Source: an uncultured Verrucomicrobiota bacterium (GTDB lineage Bacteria > Verrucomicrobiota > Verrucomicrobiia > Limisphaerales > UBA1319). From it: 36,540 nucleotides of DNA. Of this stretch, positions 17,458 through 25,791 are shown piece by piece. A program made the position numbers and the translations under genes. The DNA lies in assembly GCA_903845125.1 (NCBI GenBank), contig CAIMWS010000421.1, positions 1-36,540 of the forward strand, in the 5' to 3' direction. The notes below the pieces were generated by a model. The model had not been told where the DNA came from. It did no database searches and saw nothing but the letters and a program-made list of their open reading frames with translations. Position 1 is the stretch's first letter. Each line of letters starts with the position of its first letter.

Positions 17458-20196
17458 TCAGCCTGCGGACGCCGGCGGCGGCGGGGCGCCCGGCCCCAGC
17501 GCCTTTTCCAATTGCTTGCGCCGGGCGGTTTCGGCGCGCAACTGGGCCCGGGTCCGTTGCAGCTCCTCCTCGAGCTTCTTGACGCCGGTGATATCCCGGA
17601 AGGTCATCACCACGCCGTCGATGCGGTTGTCCTGCGTGCAGTATGGTTTCAGGCGGATGAGGAACCAGCGCCCATCCCGGGTGGCGGACTGCCTTTCCGC
17701 GCTTTGCAGCGAGCGCAGCACTTCCCGGGCGTCCCGGGCCAGGTCCGGGCAGGTCAGATCGGTGGTGAGGTCGGTGAAGGGCCGGCCCACATCGCCCGGG
17801 ATCAGCTTGATGAGGTTGGTGGCGGAGTCGGAGAACCGCTTGACCTGGAGCTGCTGGTCCAGGAACACCGTGGGCAGGTCGTTGCTGTTGAGCAGGTTCT
17901 TCATGTCGTTGCCGGCCGCGGAGAGTTCGTCCACCTTGGACTGCAGCTCGGCGTTGACGGTGTGGAGCTCCTCGTTCATGGACTGCAGCTCCTCCTTGGA
18001 AGTGGTCAGCTCCTCGTTGGTGGATTGCAGCTCCTCGTTGGTGGATTGCAGCTCCTCGTTGGTGGATTTAAGCTCCTCGTTGGTGCCCTGCATCTCCTCG
18101 CGGAGGTTCTGCTGCTCCTCCCGGGCATGCTGCAGCTCCAGCTGCAGCTCGCGGATGCGGGCGTTCTCCCCGGGGGTCGTCCGGGCGCCATCGCCGTGCG
18201 GGGACGGGGCGGCCGCCACGGCCGGCACGGGAGGCTCCGCGAAGACGATCAGCACCGTGCCGCGCAGCAGCTCGGGCTTGGCGAAAGGCTCCACCGTGAG
18301 GTTCACCAGCTGGGTTCCGCCATTGGTCCCCACCTTGAGGTTCGGGCGGGTTACCGGGGCCAGGTCGCGGCTGGCCTGCTGGAAGGCGCTGGAAAGCTCG
18401 AAGCGCAGGCCCTCGCGGGCCATGGCGAAGATGTTCAGGTTCGCCTTGCCGGCGGCCGGCTCGAGGTATCTGCCCGTGCGGCCGTGGATGTAGAGGATGT
18501 CGCCCTGGTTGTTGACCAGGACGGCCGGCGGGGAATAGCGCTGCACCAGCAGCTGGTCCATCAGCGTCTGGAGGTTGGCCGGGGGCTTGGGCTCCTCGTA
18601 AATCTCCGGCCTTCCGGCCATGGGCACCCCGAACATGATGGGGAACTCGACCAGGTGGTCTTTCGGGCCGAGCGCGTTGCGCTGGAAGATTTTGGCCTTG
18701 GTGTTCAGCGGCGAGAAGAGGTTGCCGAAGCCGCCGATGCTCTCCGCGTTGCCCAGGAGCAGGACGCCGCCCGGATGCAGACTGTGGTAGAACAGCGGCA
18801 GCAGCTTCTGCTGCAGCTCCAGGTTCAGGTAGATCAGCAGGTTGCGGCAGCACAGCACGTCCAGCTTGGTGAACGGCGGATCCATGATCAGGTTCTGCGG
18901 GGCGAAGATGATCATCTCCCGGACCTCCTTGACCACCCGGAAGGTCTGCTCATCCCGGACGAAAAAACGGGCCAGCCGCTCCGGGGACACATCCGCCTCG
19001 ATGTTGCCCGGATAGGCGCCCTGCCGGGCCTTTTCGATCGCATCGCGGTCGAGGTCGGTGGCGAAGATCTGGAGTGTCACCGGCCTTTTGGGCTTGACGG
19101 ACTCGAGAGCCTCCTTGAAGACGATGGCCAGGGAATAGGCCTCCTCGCCCGTGGAGCAACCGGGCACCCAGGCCCGCAGCATCTGCCCCGGTGGCCGGCT
19201 GGCGATCAGCGCGGACAGCGCCTCGTCCCGCAGCAGGTTCCAGATTTCCGGATCGCGGAAAAAGTTGGTGACGCCGATGAGCAACTCCTTGAAGAGGAGG
19301 CCCAGCTCCTGGGGGTTTTCCTGGGCATAGCGGACGTAGTTGGCGATCTTGGCGATCTGGTGGATGCCCATCCGCCGCTCGATCCGCCGGTAGAGGGTGG
19401 TCTTCTTGTATTGCGAAAAGTCGTTGCCCGTGTGGGAGCGGAGCAGGATGAGTACCTTCTCCAGGCAGTTCTGCTCCTTCTCGGCCAGCACCAGCTCCGT
19501 TTTGGCGGGCGCCCCCGCGCGGCGGTGGTAGGCCAGCAGCTTGCTGGGCAGCTCGGTGGCCGGGGCCACCAGGTCCACCAACCCCGTCCCGATGGCGCTG
19601 CGGGGCATGCCATCGAATTTGGCCGAGGCCGGATCCTGGACCATCACCAACCCCCCCTTCTCCTTGATGGCCCGCACCCCCAGCGTGCCGTCCGTGCCCA
19701 TTCCCGAGAGGATCACCCCCGTGCCCAGCTCCCGCTGGTCCTCGGCCAGGGAGCGGAAGAAGAAATCGACCGGCAGGCGCATCCCCCGGCGCTCCAGCGG
19801 CTCCAGCAGGTGCAGGCAGCCGTTGAGGATGGACATGTCCTTGTTGGCCGGGATCACATAGACGCAGTCCGGCCGGACCGGGGTGCAGTCCTTGGCCTGC
19901 GCCACCTTCAGCCGCGTGACGCGCTGGAGCAGCTCGGGCATGATGCCCTGGTGGGTGGGATCGAGGTGCTGGATCACCACCAAGGCCAGGTTGCTGCCCA
20001 GCGGGATGCGGCTGAGGAACTGCTCCAGAGCCTCCAACCCGCCGGCGGAGGCCCCGATGCCCACGATGCAGATGGGCGCGGGCTTCTCCTCCCCGCCCCC
20101 CGCGGATGGCCTGGCCGCCGGCTTGGAGGGGGCCTTGGACGGGGCGGATTTTTTTGGCTGGCGTTCCGGACTCCCGGATTTTGGTGCTTTTTTCAT
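17458..20196 (-). CDS. CheB-CheR-PAS fusion protein (methylesterase/methyltransferase signalling protein)
   Basis: The 912-residue protein begins with a Lys/Pro/Ser-rich tail, then a CheB methylesterase domain with its triad: Ser50 in GIGASAGG, His77 in IQHLDPTHQG and Asp169 in GMGTDGTLG. There is no receiver in front of it. A CheR methyltransferase domain follows (about 240-510), with KKTTLYRRIERRM, TNFFRDP and the SAM-binding WVPGCSTGEEAYSLAI (343-358). A first PAS-like region (about 545-655) precedes a long coiled coil (680-765) made of EEL heptads, then a C-terminal PAS domain (about 770-875) ending in a helix. Many relatives continue into a histidine kinase; this one stops after PAS. No chemoreceptor, CheA or flagellar gene is in the window. 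It lies 69 bases after the hybrid kinase gene at 20266 on the same strand, so the two probably form one operon and one pathway (inference). Confidence 0.95.
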   Translation of the reverse strand: MKKAPKSGSPERQPKKSAPSKAPSKPAARPSAGGGEEKPAPICIVGIGASAGGLEALEQFLSRIPLGSNLALVVIQHLDPTHQGIMPELLQRVTRLKVAQAKDCTPVRPDCVYVIPANKDMSILNGCLHLLEPLERRGMRLPVDFFFRSLAEDQRELGTGVILSGMGTDGTLGVRAIKEKGGLVMVQDPASAKFDGMPRSAIGTGLVDLVAPATELPSKLLAYHRRAGAPAKTELVLAEKEQNCLEKVLILLRSHTGNDFSQYKKTTLYRRIERRMGIHQIAKIANYVRYAQENPQELGLLFKELLIGVTNFFRDPEIWNLLRDEALSALIASRPPGQMLRAWVPGCSTGEEAYSLAIVFKEALESVKPKRPVTLQIFATDLDRDAIEKARQGAYPGNIEADVSPERLARFFVRDEQTFRVVKEVREMIIFAPQNLIMDPPFTKLDVLCCRNLLIYLNLELQQKLLPLFYHSLHPGGVLLLGNAESIGGFGNLFSPLNTKAKIFQRNALGPKDHLVEFPIMFGVPMAGRPEIYEEPKPPANLQTLMDQLLVQRYSPPAVLVNNQGDILYIHGRTGRYLEPAAGKANLNIFAMAREGLRFELSSAFQQASRDLAPVTRPNLKVGTNGGTQLVNLTVEPFAKPELLRGTVLIVFAEPPVPAVAAAPSPHGDGARTTPGENARIRELQLELQHAREEQQNLREEMQGTNEELKSTNEELQSTNEELQSTNEELTTSKEELQSMNEELHTVNAELQSKVDELSAAGNDMKNLLNSNDLPTVFLDQQLQVKRFSDSATNLIKLIPGDVGRPFTDLTTDLTCPDLARDAREVLRSLQSAERQSATRDGRWFLIRLKPYCTQDNRIDGVVMTFRDITGVKKLEEELQRTRAQLRAETARRKQLEKALGPGAPPPPASAG
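18007..18090 (-). repeat. Four tandem 21-bp repeats encoding (S)TNEELQ heptads
   Basis: Four consecutive 21-base units, each coding one coiled-coil heptad (TNEELKS, TNEELQS, TNEELQS, TNEELTT), lie inside the CheB-CheR-PAS gene at residues 705-732. Two adjacent units are identical at DNA level. Slippage here would change the linker length in steps of exactly one heptad without breaking the frame. Confidence 0.9.
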
Positions 20197-20265
20197 AATT
20201 CAAACGGGCGGATGGTTGCCTCCGCCAGCGGCGCATCCTGCCCGGCGGGCGGCCAAAGTTCAAAT

Positions 20266-22413
20266 CTAATCGTCCACCCGGATATCCAGCCGGGAGCAGG
20301 CGGTCCCGGAGGTCACCGAGGTCAGGACGTCCCGGAACTGGTGCAGGTCGAATGGCTTGGCCAGGCCGGCCTGGAAGCCATGCTGCTGGGGATGGCGGAG
20401 CACGGGATCGTCGTGGTAGCCGCTGATCACCACCGCCTTCACGCCGGCGTCCAGCGCCCGCAGCTCGCGGAGGGCCTCCAGGCCACCCACGCCGCCGCGC
20501 ACGGTCAGATCCAGGATCACCATGGAGAACGGGCGCCCCTGGGCGAGCGCCGCCTGGAACCGCTCGATCGCCGTCCGGCCCTCCGCCACCAACTCCGCCT
20601 CGAAGCCGAGGAAGGCCAGCGCTTTGCCGAGGCTGGCCCGCAATTTATCCTCGTCTTCCATCAGCAGGACACGGCCTTTGCTTCGGAGCGCTCCGGGGTC
20701 GGAGGGGGCGGGCGGGTGGAGCGGCGCCGGCGGTGTGAGCGGCGCCACGGCGGCCCGGCAGGCGGGCAGGCAGATCCGGAACGTGGCGCCTGCACCCGGG
20801 GCCGATTCCACCGTGATCGCCCCCCCGTGCTTGTGCACCACGGCGTGGCAGATGGTGAGCCCCAGCCCCATCCCTTTCTGGGCGCCCCGGTCCTTGGTGG
20901 AGAAATAGGGGTCGAAAATCCGGGGCAGGACCCCCGGCGGGATGCCCGGACCCTGGTCGGCCACGGTGATCCGCACATAATCGCCCGGCGGCAGGGCGGG
21001 GACGGAGTCCTTGGCCAGCTCCAGGTTTTCGGCGGTGATGGTGATGATCCCCCCCCCGGGCATGGCCTCCCGGGCGTTGAGGATCAGGTTCCGGAACACC
21101 TGGCCCATCTGCCCGTCATCCACCTCCGCGGGCCACAGGCCGGCCGGGGGCGAAAAATCGCACCGCACCGTGGAGCCGCTGAGAGCCAGGTTGGCGGATT
21201 GCTGGACGATGGTGGCCAGGGAGGCTGGCTTGCGCTGGGGCGCTCCGCCCTTGGCAAAGGTGATGAACTGGCTGGTCAGGCTTTTGGCCTGCAGCACGGC
21301 TTGTTTCACATAATCCAGGTGCAGGCCCGCCTCCGCACTCAACCCCGTCCCCATTTTGGCCATGTGGACCTCCAGCAGGATGCCCGCCAGCAGGTTGTTG
21401 AAATCGTGCGCGATGCCGCCGGCCAGGATGCCCAGCGATTCCAGCTTGCCCAGGATGAGCCGGTCCTCCTCCGCCTGCTTGCGCAGGGCGATATCCCGCA
21501 CCACGGCCAGGATGCTCCCGCCCCCCCCGATGGCGGTGGTGTGCAGGGAAGCTTCCACCCAGAGCTGGCCGCCCCGGCTCTGGGGCTGGCGGGCCAGGCA
21601 CTCGAACACCTGCGGGGTGCCCGCCTGGGCCAGGTGGAGGTGTGCCGCGACTGTGCCCGCGGCGGCGGCAGGATCGGCGTGCAGATCCAGGAAGGTATGG
21701 CCGAGCAGGTCCGCCCGGGTGGCAAACCCATACATGGCCACCGCGGCGTGGTTGGCTTCGACCACTTCGCCCGTGGCCCCATCCATGATAAAGAACGCCT
21801 CGCTCGTGGCGTTGAAGATCTCCCGGTAATCCGCCTCGCAGACCCGCAGCGCCGCCTCGGCCTGCTTGCGCCCGGTGATATCCACCGCCACCGCCAGGCA
21901 CTCCCGCCCGCCGGGGGAAGGCGTGGCATGCAACTCCACCACCCGCCGGAGGTGGTCCTCCGCCACCAGGGTGGCCTCACACTCCTGCCTCACCTCGGCC
22001 AGGAATACCTGTTTGAGGAAGGCCTCGAAGATCCGCTGCTCGGCGGGGGCCACGAAAGAGCGGAACCGCCGGTTGCGCAGGCTGCCGCGGTCCACGCCCA
22101 GCATCCGGGCGCCGGTGAGGTTCGCCAGCAGGATGATGCCATCCGGCGAGAGGGTGAAATAGCCGGCCGGGGAGAAATCGTATAGCTCGCTGTATTTCTC
22201 CAGGGCCGCCTCGGTCTCCGCCTTGGCGCGCACCAACTCCTCGTTCTGCAGCTTCAGCTCTTCCTGGTGGACTTCCAGCTCGTGTACCAACCGCCGCACC
22301 TCCATCTCGGTGCGGGCGGGCGGCGGAGCCGGATGGGCCACCTGCTGCAGGTGTTCCTCAGCCAGGATGCGCAGCCTGCCTGCGGTCGGCTCGTCGGTCG
22401 AATTCTTCTCCAT
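20266..22413 (-). CDS. Hybrid sensor histidine kinase (PAS-PAS-HisKA-HATPase-REC)
   Basis: The ATG at 22413 (MEKNSTDEPT) gives 715 residues; the frame extends further upstream but crosses the promoter found at 22600. A coiled-coil start (residues 36-75, HQEELKLQNEEL) leads to PAS1 (75-185, SPAGYFTLSPDG) and PAS2 (190-312). HisKA has GGIAHDFNNLL with phospho-acceptor His336. The ATPase has RNLILNAREAMPGGG, VADQGPGIPPG, FDPYFSTKDRG and GMGLGLTIC. A receiver closes the protein, with Glu/Asp586-588 and phospho-acceptor Asp635 in VILDLTV. No transmembrane segment is seen, so it is a cytoplasmic sensor. HDFNN-type kinases are typical of two-component systems whose receiver may feed back or pass phosphate on. 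The CheB-CheR-PAS gene follows 69 bases downstream on the same strand. The signal is unknown. Confidence 0.94.
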   Translation of the reverse strand: MEKNSTDEPTAGRLRILAEEHLQQVAHPAPPPARTEMEVRRLVHELEVHQEELKLQNEELVRAKAETEAALEKYSELYDFSPAGYFTLSPDGIILLANLTGARMLGVDRGSLRNRRFRSFVAPAEQRIFEAFLKQVFLAEVRQECEATLVAEDHLRRVVELHATPSPGGRECLAVAVDITGRKQAEAALRVCEADYREIFNATSEAFFIMDGATGEVVEANHAAVAMYGFATRADLLGHTFLDLHADPAAAAGTVAAHLHLAQAGTPQVFECLARQPQSRGGQLWVEASLHTTAIGGGGSILAVVRDIALRKQAEEDRLILGKLESLGILAGGIAHDFNNLLAGILLEVHMAKMGTGLSAEAGLHLDYVKQAVLQAKSLTSQFITFAKGGAPQRKPASLATIVQQSANLALSGSTVRCDFSPPAGLWPAEVDDGQMGQVFRNLILNAREAMPGGGIITITAENLELAKDSVPALPPGDYVRITVADQGPGIPPGVLPRIFDPYFSTKDRGAQKGMGLGLTICHAVVHKHGGAITVESAPGAGATFRICLPACRAAVAPLTPPAPLHPPAPSDPGALRSKGRVLLMEDEDKLRASLGKALAFLGFEAELVAEGRTAIERFQAALAQGRPFSMVILDLTVRGGVGGLEALRELRALDAGVKAVVISGYHDDPVLRHPQQHGFQAGLAKPFDLHQFRDVLTSVTSGTACSRLDIRVDD

Positions 22414-22599
22414 ATGATTTAAAATAGACTCGATTCCCCAACCGGCCTGGCCCGATGATTTTTCCCGGCCAGACCTACGCACGGTGCCATTCCGTTGCCC
22501 CTTCGTTTTCCGCAAATAGACAGGCCTGGGATGCCCCCACCCTTGTTTAAGGGCCGCCGCCGGCCAGAGCGCGGCTGGGCATTGCACATTTCGAGGATA

Positions 22600-22628
22600 A
22601 TCATAGCTTGGGCCGCTGCCGTTTTCAA
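22600..22628 (-). promoter_or_regulatory. Sigma-70-type promoter of the kinase/CheB-CheR operon
   Basis: On the minus strand, TTGAAA (22628-22623), exactly 17 bases of spacer, and TATGAT (22605-22600) each match the consensus at five of six positions. The start point would be near 22593, giving an untranslated leader of about 180 bases before the kinase ATG at 22413. Confidence 0.65.
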
Positions 22629-22797
22629 TCAAATAAAGCTGATTCTAATCCCCGCCGCCGCCCTGGCCTGAACCTAAGAATGATGCTCACTTTTGGGAAG
22701 CATCAGCGGCCGCGTTTTTGAGCGTGGCAGGCCCCCCCTTCCGGCTCCCAAACGCGGCCATGCCCGGCCAGGATGGGAGGAACGCCGGAACGGCAGG

Positions 22798-22877
22798 ATG
22801 CCCTCCCCACCCCGCCCTTTCCCCGCCAGCGGGGCGGGGGGATCCGCCGCGGTCGCGTCGGGGGCATGGCGCCTGGC
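22798..22877. repeat. Dispersed GC-rich hairpin repeat, copy 1
   Basis: It starts with ATGCCCTCCCC, contains a CCCCGC/GCGGGG hairpin near 22820 and ends with CATGGCGCCTGGC (22865-22877). Translated, it gives the PHPALSP-type wording produced by a widespread class of intergenic repeats. Copy 2 lies at 23779-23860 with the same two sequence blocks in swapped order. The two copies flank the DUF502 gene. Confidence 0.5.
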
Positions 22878-22957
22878 CCCCGCGATCCGCCTCACTCCCA
22901 ACGTGTATTCCCCCGCCCCGGAACGAGCAGGGCAGCAGGCCACGGCAGGCGGCGCGC

Positions 22958-23623
22958 TCAGACGCGCGGCTGGGGCGGGATCTTCAGGGTGGTGTCGGGC
23001 GACAGCGAGCCGAGGCTGATGATGCTCTTGATGGCCTCGGCCACGGATAAATCCAGGCGGATCAGCTGGTCTTCCGGAACGAACACGAGAAAGCCGGAAG
23101 TGGGGTTGGGAGTCGTGGGGATGAAAACGCTCCAAAGGGACGGCGGCGTTTTGGCCCACAGCTCGTGGCGCGGCTCGCTGGTGATGAAGCCCAGGGAATA
23201 CATCCCGGCGCGGGGGAACTCCACCAGCACGGTCTGCTGGAAAGAGGACTGGTGGCCGGCGAAGGCATCCTTGACCTGCTTCACCGTGCTGTAAATCTTG
23301 TTGAGCAGCGGCACGCGCAGCAGCAGTCCCTCGGCCGTCCGGATGAGTTTGTTGCCCAGATAATGCCGGGTCAGCTGACCCGCCAGGGCGATGAGCCCGC
23401 CGGCGAAGACCAGCGCCGCCAGGCTCCAATACCAGCGGATGTCGCCGTGGACGCCATCCGCATACTTCCAGGCGCCCGGCACCACGAACAGGATTTTGTC
23501 GGTGATGTTCGAGATGGTGCCGAACAGCCAGGCCACCACGGCGATGGAGATGATGGCCGGCAGGACGAGGGCGAGCCCGGTGAGGAAATTGGTCCGCAAA
23601 ACCGCCAGTGGGTTCACTTTCAT
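22958..23623 (-). CDS. DUF502 family membrane protein
   Basis: The ATG at 23623 gives 221 residues; upstream in-frame starts would add a non-conserved tail through repeat DNA. Two transmembrane helices are clear: NFLTGLALVLPAIISIAVVA (about 12-33) and WYWSLAALVFAGGLIALAG (about 64-83). A conserved soluble part follows: LLLRVPLLNKIYSTVKQV, VLVEFPRAGMYSLGFITS, FIPTTPNPTSGFLVFVPE. This order and length fit DUF502 proteins, which are small inner-membrane proteins of unknown role; some are reported near membrane-stress or transport genes. It stands alone between the two dispersed repeats, on the same strand as its neighbours but with gaps of over 200 bases on both sides. Confidence 0.93.
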   Translation of the reverse strand: MKVNPLAVLRTNFLTGLALVLPAIISIAVVAWLFGTISNITDKILFVVPGAWKYADGVHGDIRWYWSLAALVFAGGLIALAGQLTRHYLGNKLIRTAEGLLLRVPLLNKIYSTVKQVKDAFAGHQSSFQQTVLVEFPRAGMYSLGFITSEPRHELWAKTPPSLWSVFIPTTPNPTSGFLVFVPEDQLIRLDLSVAEAIKSIISLGSLSPDTTLKIPPQPRV

Positions 23624-23778
23624 GCGCGCGAGCATACGCCCATCGCCCCGGGGTTCAAGCCGCGAGGCGGATCGGGAACCGGCGAATGCCAAAGCGGGTC
23701 CCATGGGCCCATGATCCGCCACCCAGGATTTGCGCATCACAGGGACCGACGAATGATCCGGCGCCCGGATCACGCTAC

Positions 23779-23860
23779 CATGGCGCCTGGCATCCGCGCT
23801 GAACCTTCCGGCCCCGGACGTATGCCCTCCCCTCCCAGAGTGGAAGGCCAGGGTGAAGGC
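23779..23860. repeat. Dispersed GC-rich repeat, copy 2
   Basis: CATGGCGCCTGGC (23779-23791) and ATGCCCTCCCC (23822-23832) repeat the two blocks of the copy at 22798-22877. The second block continues as TCCCAGAGTGGAAGGCCAG, which resembles degraded members of the common CCCTC...GGGAGAGGG intergenic repeat family. It lies just before the stop of the TPR gene. Confidence 0.45.
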
Positions 23861-23863
23861 TGT

Positions 23864-25555
23864 TTACCAGTTTTTGTGGATCCGGTCCTGGTCCGGGGTG
23901 TATTTGCGCGTCTGCCCCCGGCGGTCCTGCTCGTATTCGCGCTGTCTTTCGGGATCCTTCACCACCGCCAGGAGGGATTGGAAATTCCGCAGGGAATCCT
24001 CTTTGGAGGGCTGGCGGGAGGGTTTGGCCGGCGGGGAATCCTTGGGCTTGGCCAGGCGTTCGCGCAGGCGGGCAAGGTCTTTTTGCACCTGCTCCTGGCC
24101 CTGCTTGGATTCCTGGTCGCCGGGCTTTAATTGCTGCGATTTGTCGAAGCTGGAGGAGGCTTTTTCCAGGTGGGCCACGGCCTCCTCCTCCGATTTCCCT
24201 TCGGCTTTTTCAGCCTTGGCCTGTTCCTGCTTGCCCAACTGGTTGAGCAGCGGTGGCAGGCGTTTTTCCAGATCCTCGATTTTGGGCGGGGTTTCCGGGT
24301 TTTCCGGATTCAGCCGGCGGGCCTCCTGGAAATGATCCAGCGCATTCATCATTTCCTCAGCCGCCCGGGCGGGCTGGCGGGGGGCATCCTTTTTGCCGGC
24401 ATCGGCCAGGAAATCCCCTTCCTTCAAATGCAGCTTTTCGAGGGCTTCCTTGACCTCCCGCTCGCCCGTCCGGGCCTCCCGGTTGGCGCGGTCGTGCTGC
24501 AGGGCTTCGCCGAATTTATCGAGGGCCTTTTCGTAATTTTCCACCGCCTTTTCCGGCTCGAACGAGGCCTGGTATTGGGCCTCCTGCTGATGTTCGCGCC
24601 CGGCCTGGGCGAGCAGCCGGGCGAGCTTTTTCTCCACGCGCGGTTCGCCCTGGCGGGCCTCGTCGTTGTGCGCGTCGAGCTGGCGGGCCTCCCGGAAATC
24701 CGCCAGCGCCACCCCCAGGTTTTCGATGGCTTGTTCCCGCTCCCATTCCGAGGTGCTGGGGCTGTTCACGGTTTTGTCGGTCTTCTGCTCCTCCTGGCGG
24801 GCTTTTTCGGTGAATTTGCCCGCCAGCTGGGTTTCGGTGGCCCGGGTTTCCCGGGCATATTCGCTGTTTTGCGGATCGAGATCGCGCGCGGTGCGCTGGT
24901 GGTCCAGCGCGGCCTGGAGCTTGCTGATGGCCGGCCGGAGCGCCTGTTTCTGCGCTTCCTGGACCAGCCTTTGGGCCAGGAGGGAGTGCAGGTGGGCCAG
25001 CCTGGTTTCCACCACCTTGAGGTTGTGCAAAGCCAGGGGGTCTTTGGCCGGGGAAACCAGCGCCACGCGATAGGCCTCCCGGCTTTGTTCCCACGGTGGC
25101 AGGGCCTTTTCCGGCGCGGTTCCCGCCACCTGCTCGCCCAGCCGGAAGGAGGAATTGCCGATCTGCATCCACACCTTGTCCCGCAGGGATTTGGGCAATT
25201 CACGCCCGGCCAGCTCCTGCCAGATCCGATCCGCCCGGGTGAAATCCCGCGCGGCATAAGCCGCCACGCCCGTATCGTAGGCCAGCCAGGGATCACCGGG
25301 ATTTTGCTGGCGCAGCTGGGAAATCACGTTTTCCGCCTGGGCTGGCTGGTCTTGAGCCAGGAGTTGCCGGGCCTGGCCCAGGCTGGGGATCTCCGCGCCC
25401 ACCGCCGCTGCGCCGCCGGCCGCCAGGGCCAATACCAGGCCGCCCAGCCGGAGCCAATCCCGCCCGCCCGCCGGTTTGGGAAGGCCGGCCGGCTTCCGCG
25501 GCGGGAAAACCGCTCCGCTTGGAGGTTCAGGCATAACCGCTTGTCGTTTGACCAT
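23864..25555 (-). CDS. TPR-repeat protein, probably membrane-anchored or exported
   Basis: The 563-residue protein opens with a Pro-rich basic segment and one hydrophobic stretch (LGGLVLALAAGGAAAVGAE, about 37-55), a signal peptide or anchor; an in-frame ATG at 25534 would drop seven residues. The rest is helical. TPR-like blocks are seen at QPAQAENVISQLRQQNPGD and AYDTGVAAYAARDFTRAD, and a long Glu/Lys/Gln-rich series at ENYEKALDKFGEALQHD, MMNALDHFQEARRLNPENP and HLEKASSSFDKSQQLKPGD. The C-terminus is charged and ends in DRIHKNW. The layout and the terminal Lys-x-Trp recall TPR partners of BatA/BatB-type VWA proteins, but no VWA or MoxR gene is in the window, so this is only a possibility. 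It is divergent from the transporter gene at 25792. No Shine-Dalgarno is seen. Confidence 0.85.
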   Translation of the reverse strand: MVKRQAVMPEPPSGAVFPPRKPAGLPKPAGGRDWLRLGGLVLALAAGGAAAVGAEIPSLGQARQLLAQDQPAQAENVISQLRQQNPGDPWLAYDTGVAAYAARDFTRADRIWQELAGRELPKSLRDKVWMQIGNSSFRLGEQVAGTAPEKALPPWEQSREAYRVALVSPAKDPLALHNLKVVETRLAHLHSLLAQRLVQEAQKQALRPAISKLQAALDHQRTARDLDPQNSEYARETRATETQLAGKFTEKARQEEQKTDKTVNSPSTSEWEREQAIENLGVALADFREARQLDAHNDEARQGEPRVEKKLARLLAQAGREHQQEAQYQASFEPEKAVENYEKALDKFGEALQHDRANREARTGEREVKEALEKLHLKEGDFLADAGKKDAPRQPARAAEEMMNALDHFQEARRLNPENPETPPKIEDLEKRLPPLLNQLGKQEQAKAEKAEGKSEEEAVAHLEKASSSFDKSQQLKPGDQESKQGQEQVQKDLARLRERLAKPKDSPPAKPSRQPSKEDSLRNFQSLLAVVKDPERQREYEQDRRGQTRKYTPDQDRIHKNW

Positions 25556-25674
25556 CGGGTCTTGCTACCACAAACCGGGGCGGTTGAACAAACCTTTTCC
25601 AGCGGCGCCGTGATCCCGCGTGGCCCGGGAAATCCCGCCGCCATCCCGGCTGGTCCCGCACCGGCCGGGCAGGT

Positions 25675-25728
25675 GGCCACCAAACAAGGCTGTCGCGGTG
25701 CGAGCAAAACCGGCCACCAAACAAGGCT
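25675..25728. repeat. Two 17-bp direct repeats with a 37-bp period
   Basis: GGCCACCAAACAAGGCT occurs at 25675-25691 and again, identical, at 25712-25728, with 20 unrelated bases between. It lies in the 236-base divergent region between the TPR gene and the transporter gene. Two units are too few to call an array. The site may be a regulator-binding pair or a remnant of duplication. Confidence 0.8.
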
Positions 25729-25791
25729 TGCCATGGCCGGCTTCATGATTTAGGGTGCGCCCCAATAATTAACAATCCACGACCTTGAACA

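Larger units (their letters stand above)
22414..22957 (-). other. 544-base gene-free stretch with operon leader and repeat
   Basis: No gene is seen. The left third is the presumed leader of the kinase operon and holds a 9-bp hairpin (GGCCTGGCC at 22444-22452 with GGCCAGACC at 22467-22475, one G-T pair) about 30 bases before the ATG. The promoter lies at 22600-22628. To the right, 22798-22877 carries a GC-rich dispersed repeat, followed by filler up to the stop of the DUF502 gene. Confidence 0.5.

Noticed and set aside
8564-22185. Very long open frames antisense to real genes (for example 8564-11899 plus, 13346-15985 minus, 17512-22185 plus)
   Set aside because: They are shadows caused by high third-position GC. 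The opposite strands carry complete, recognisable domains, and the shadow translations show no family motifs.
22674-23429. 251-residue minus-strand frame overlapping DUF502
   Set aside because: It is Arg/Ala/Gly-rich, frame-shifted against the DUF502 gene, and covers the dispersed repeat.
25675-25728. CRISPR-like array
   Set aside because: There are only two 17-base units, the spacing is short, and no cas gene is nearby.
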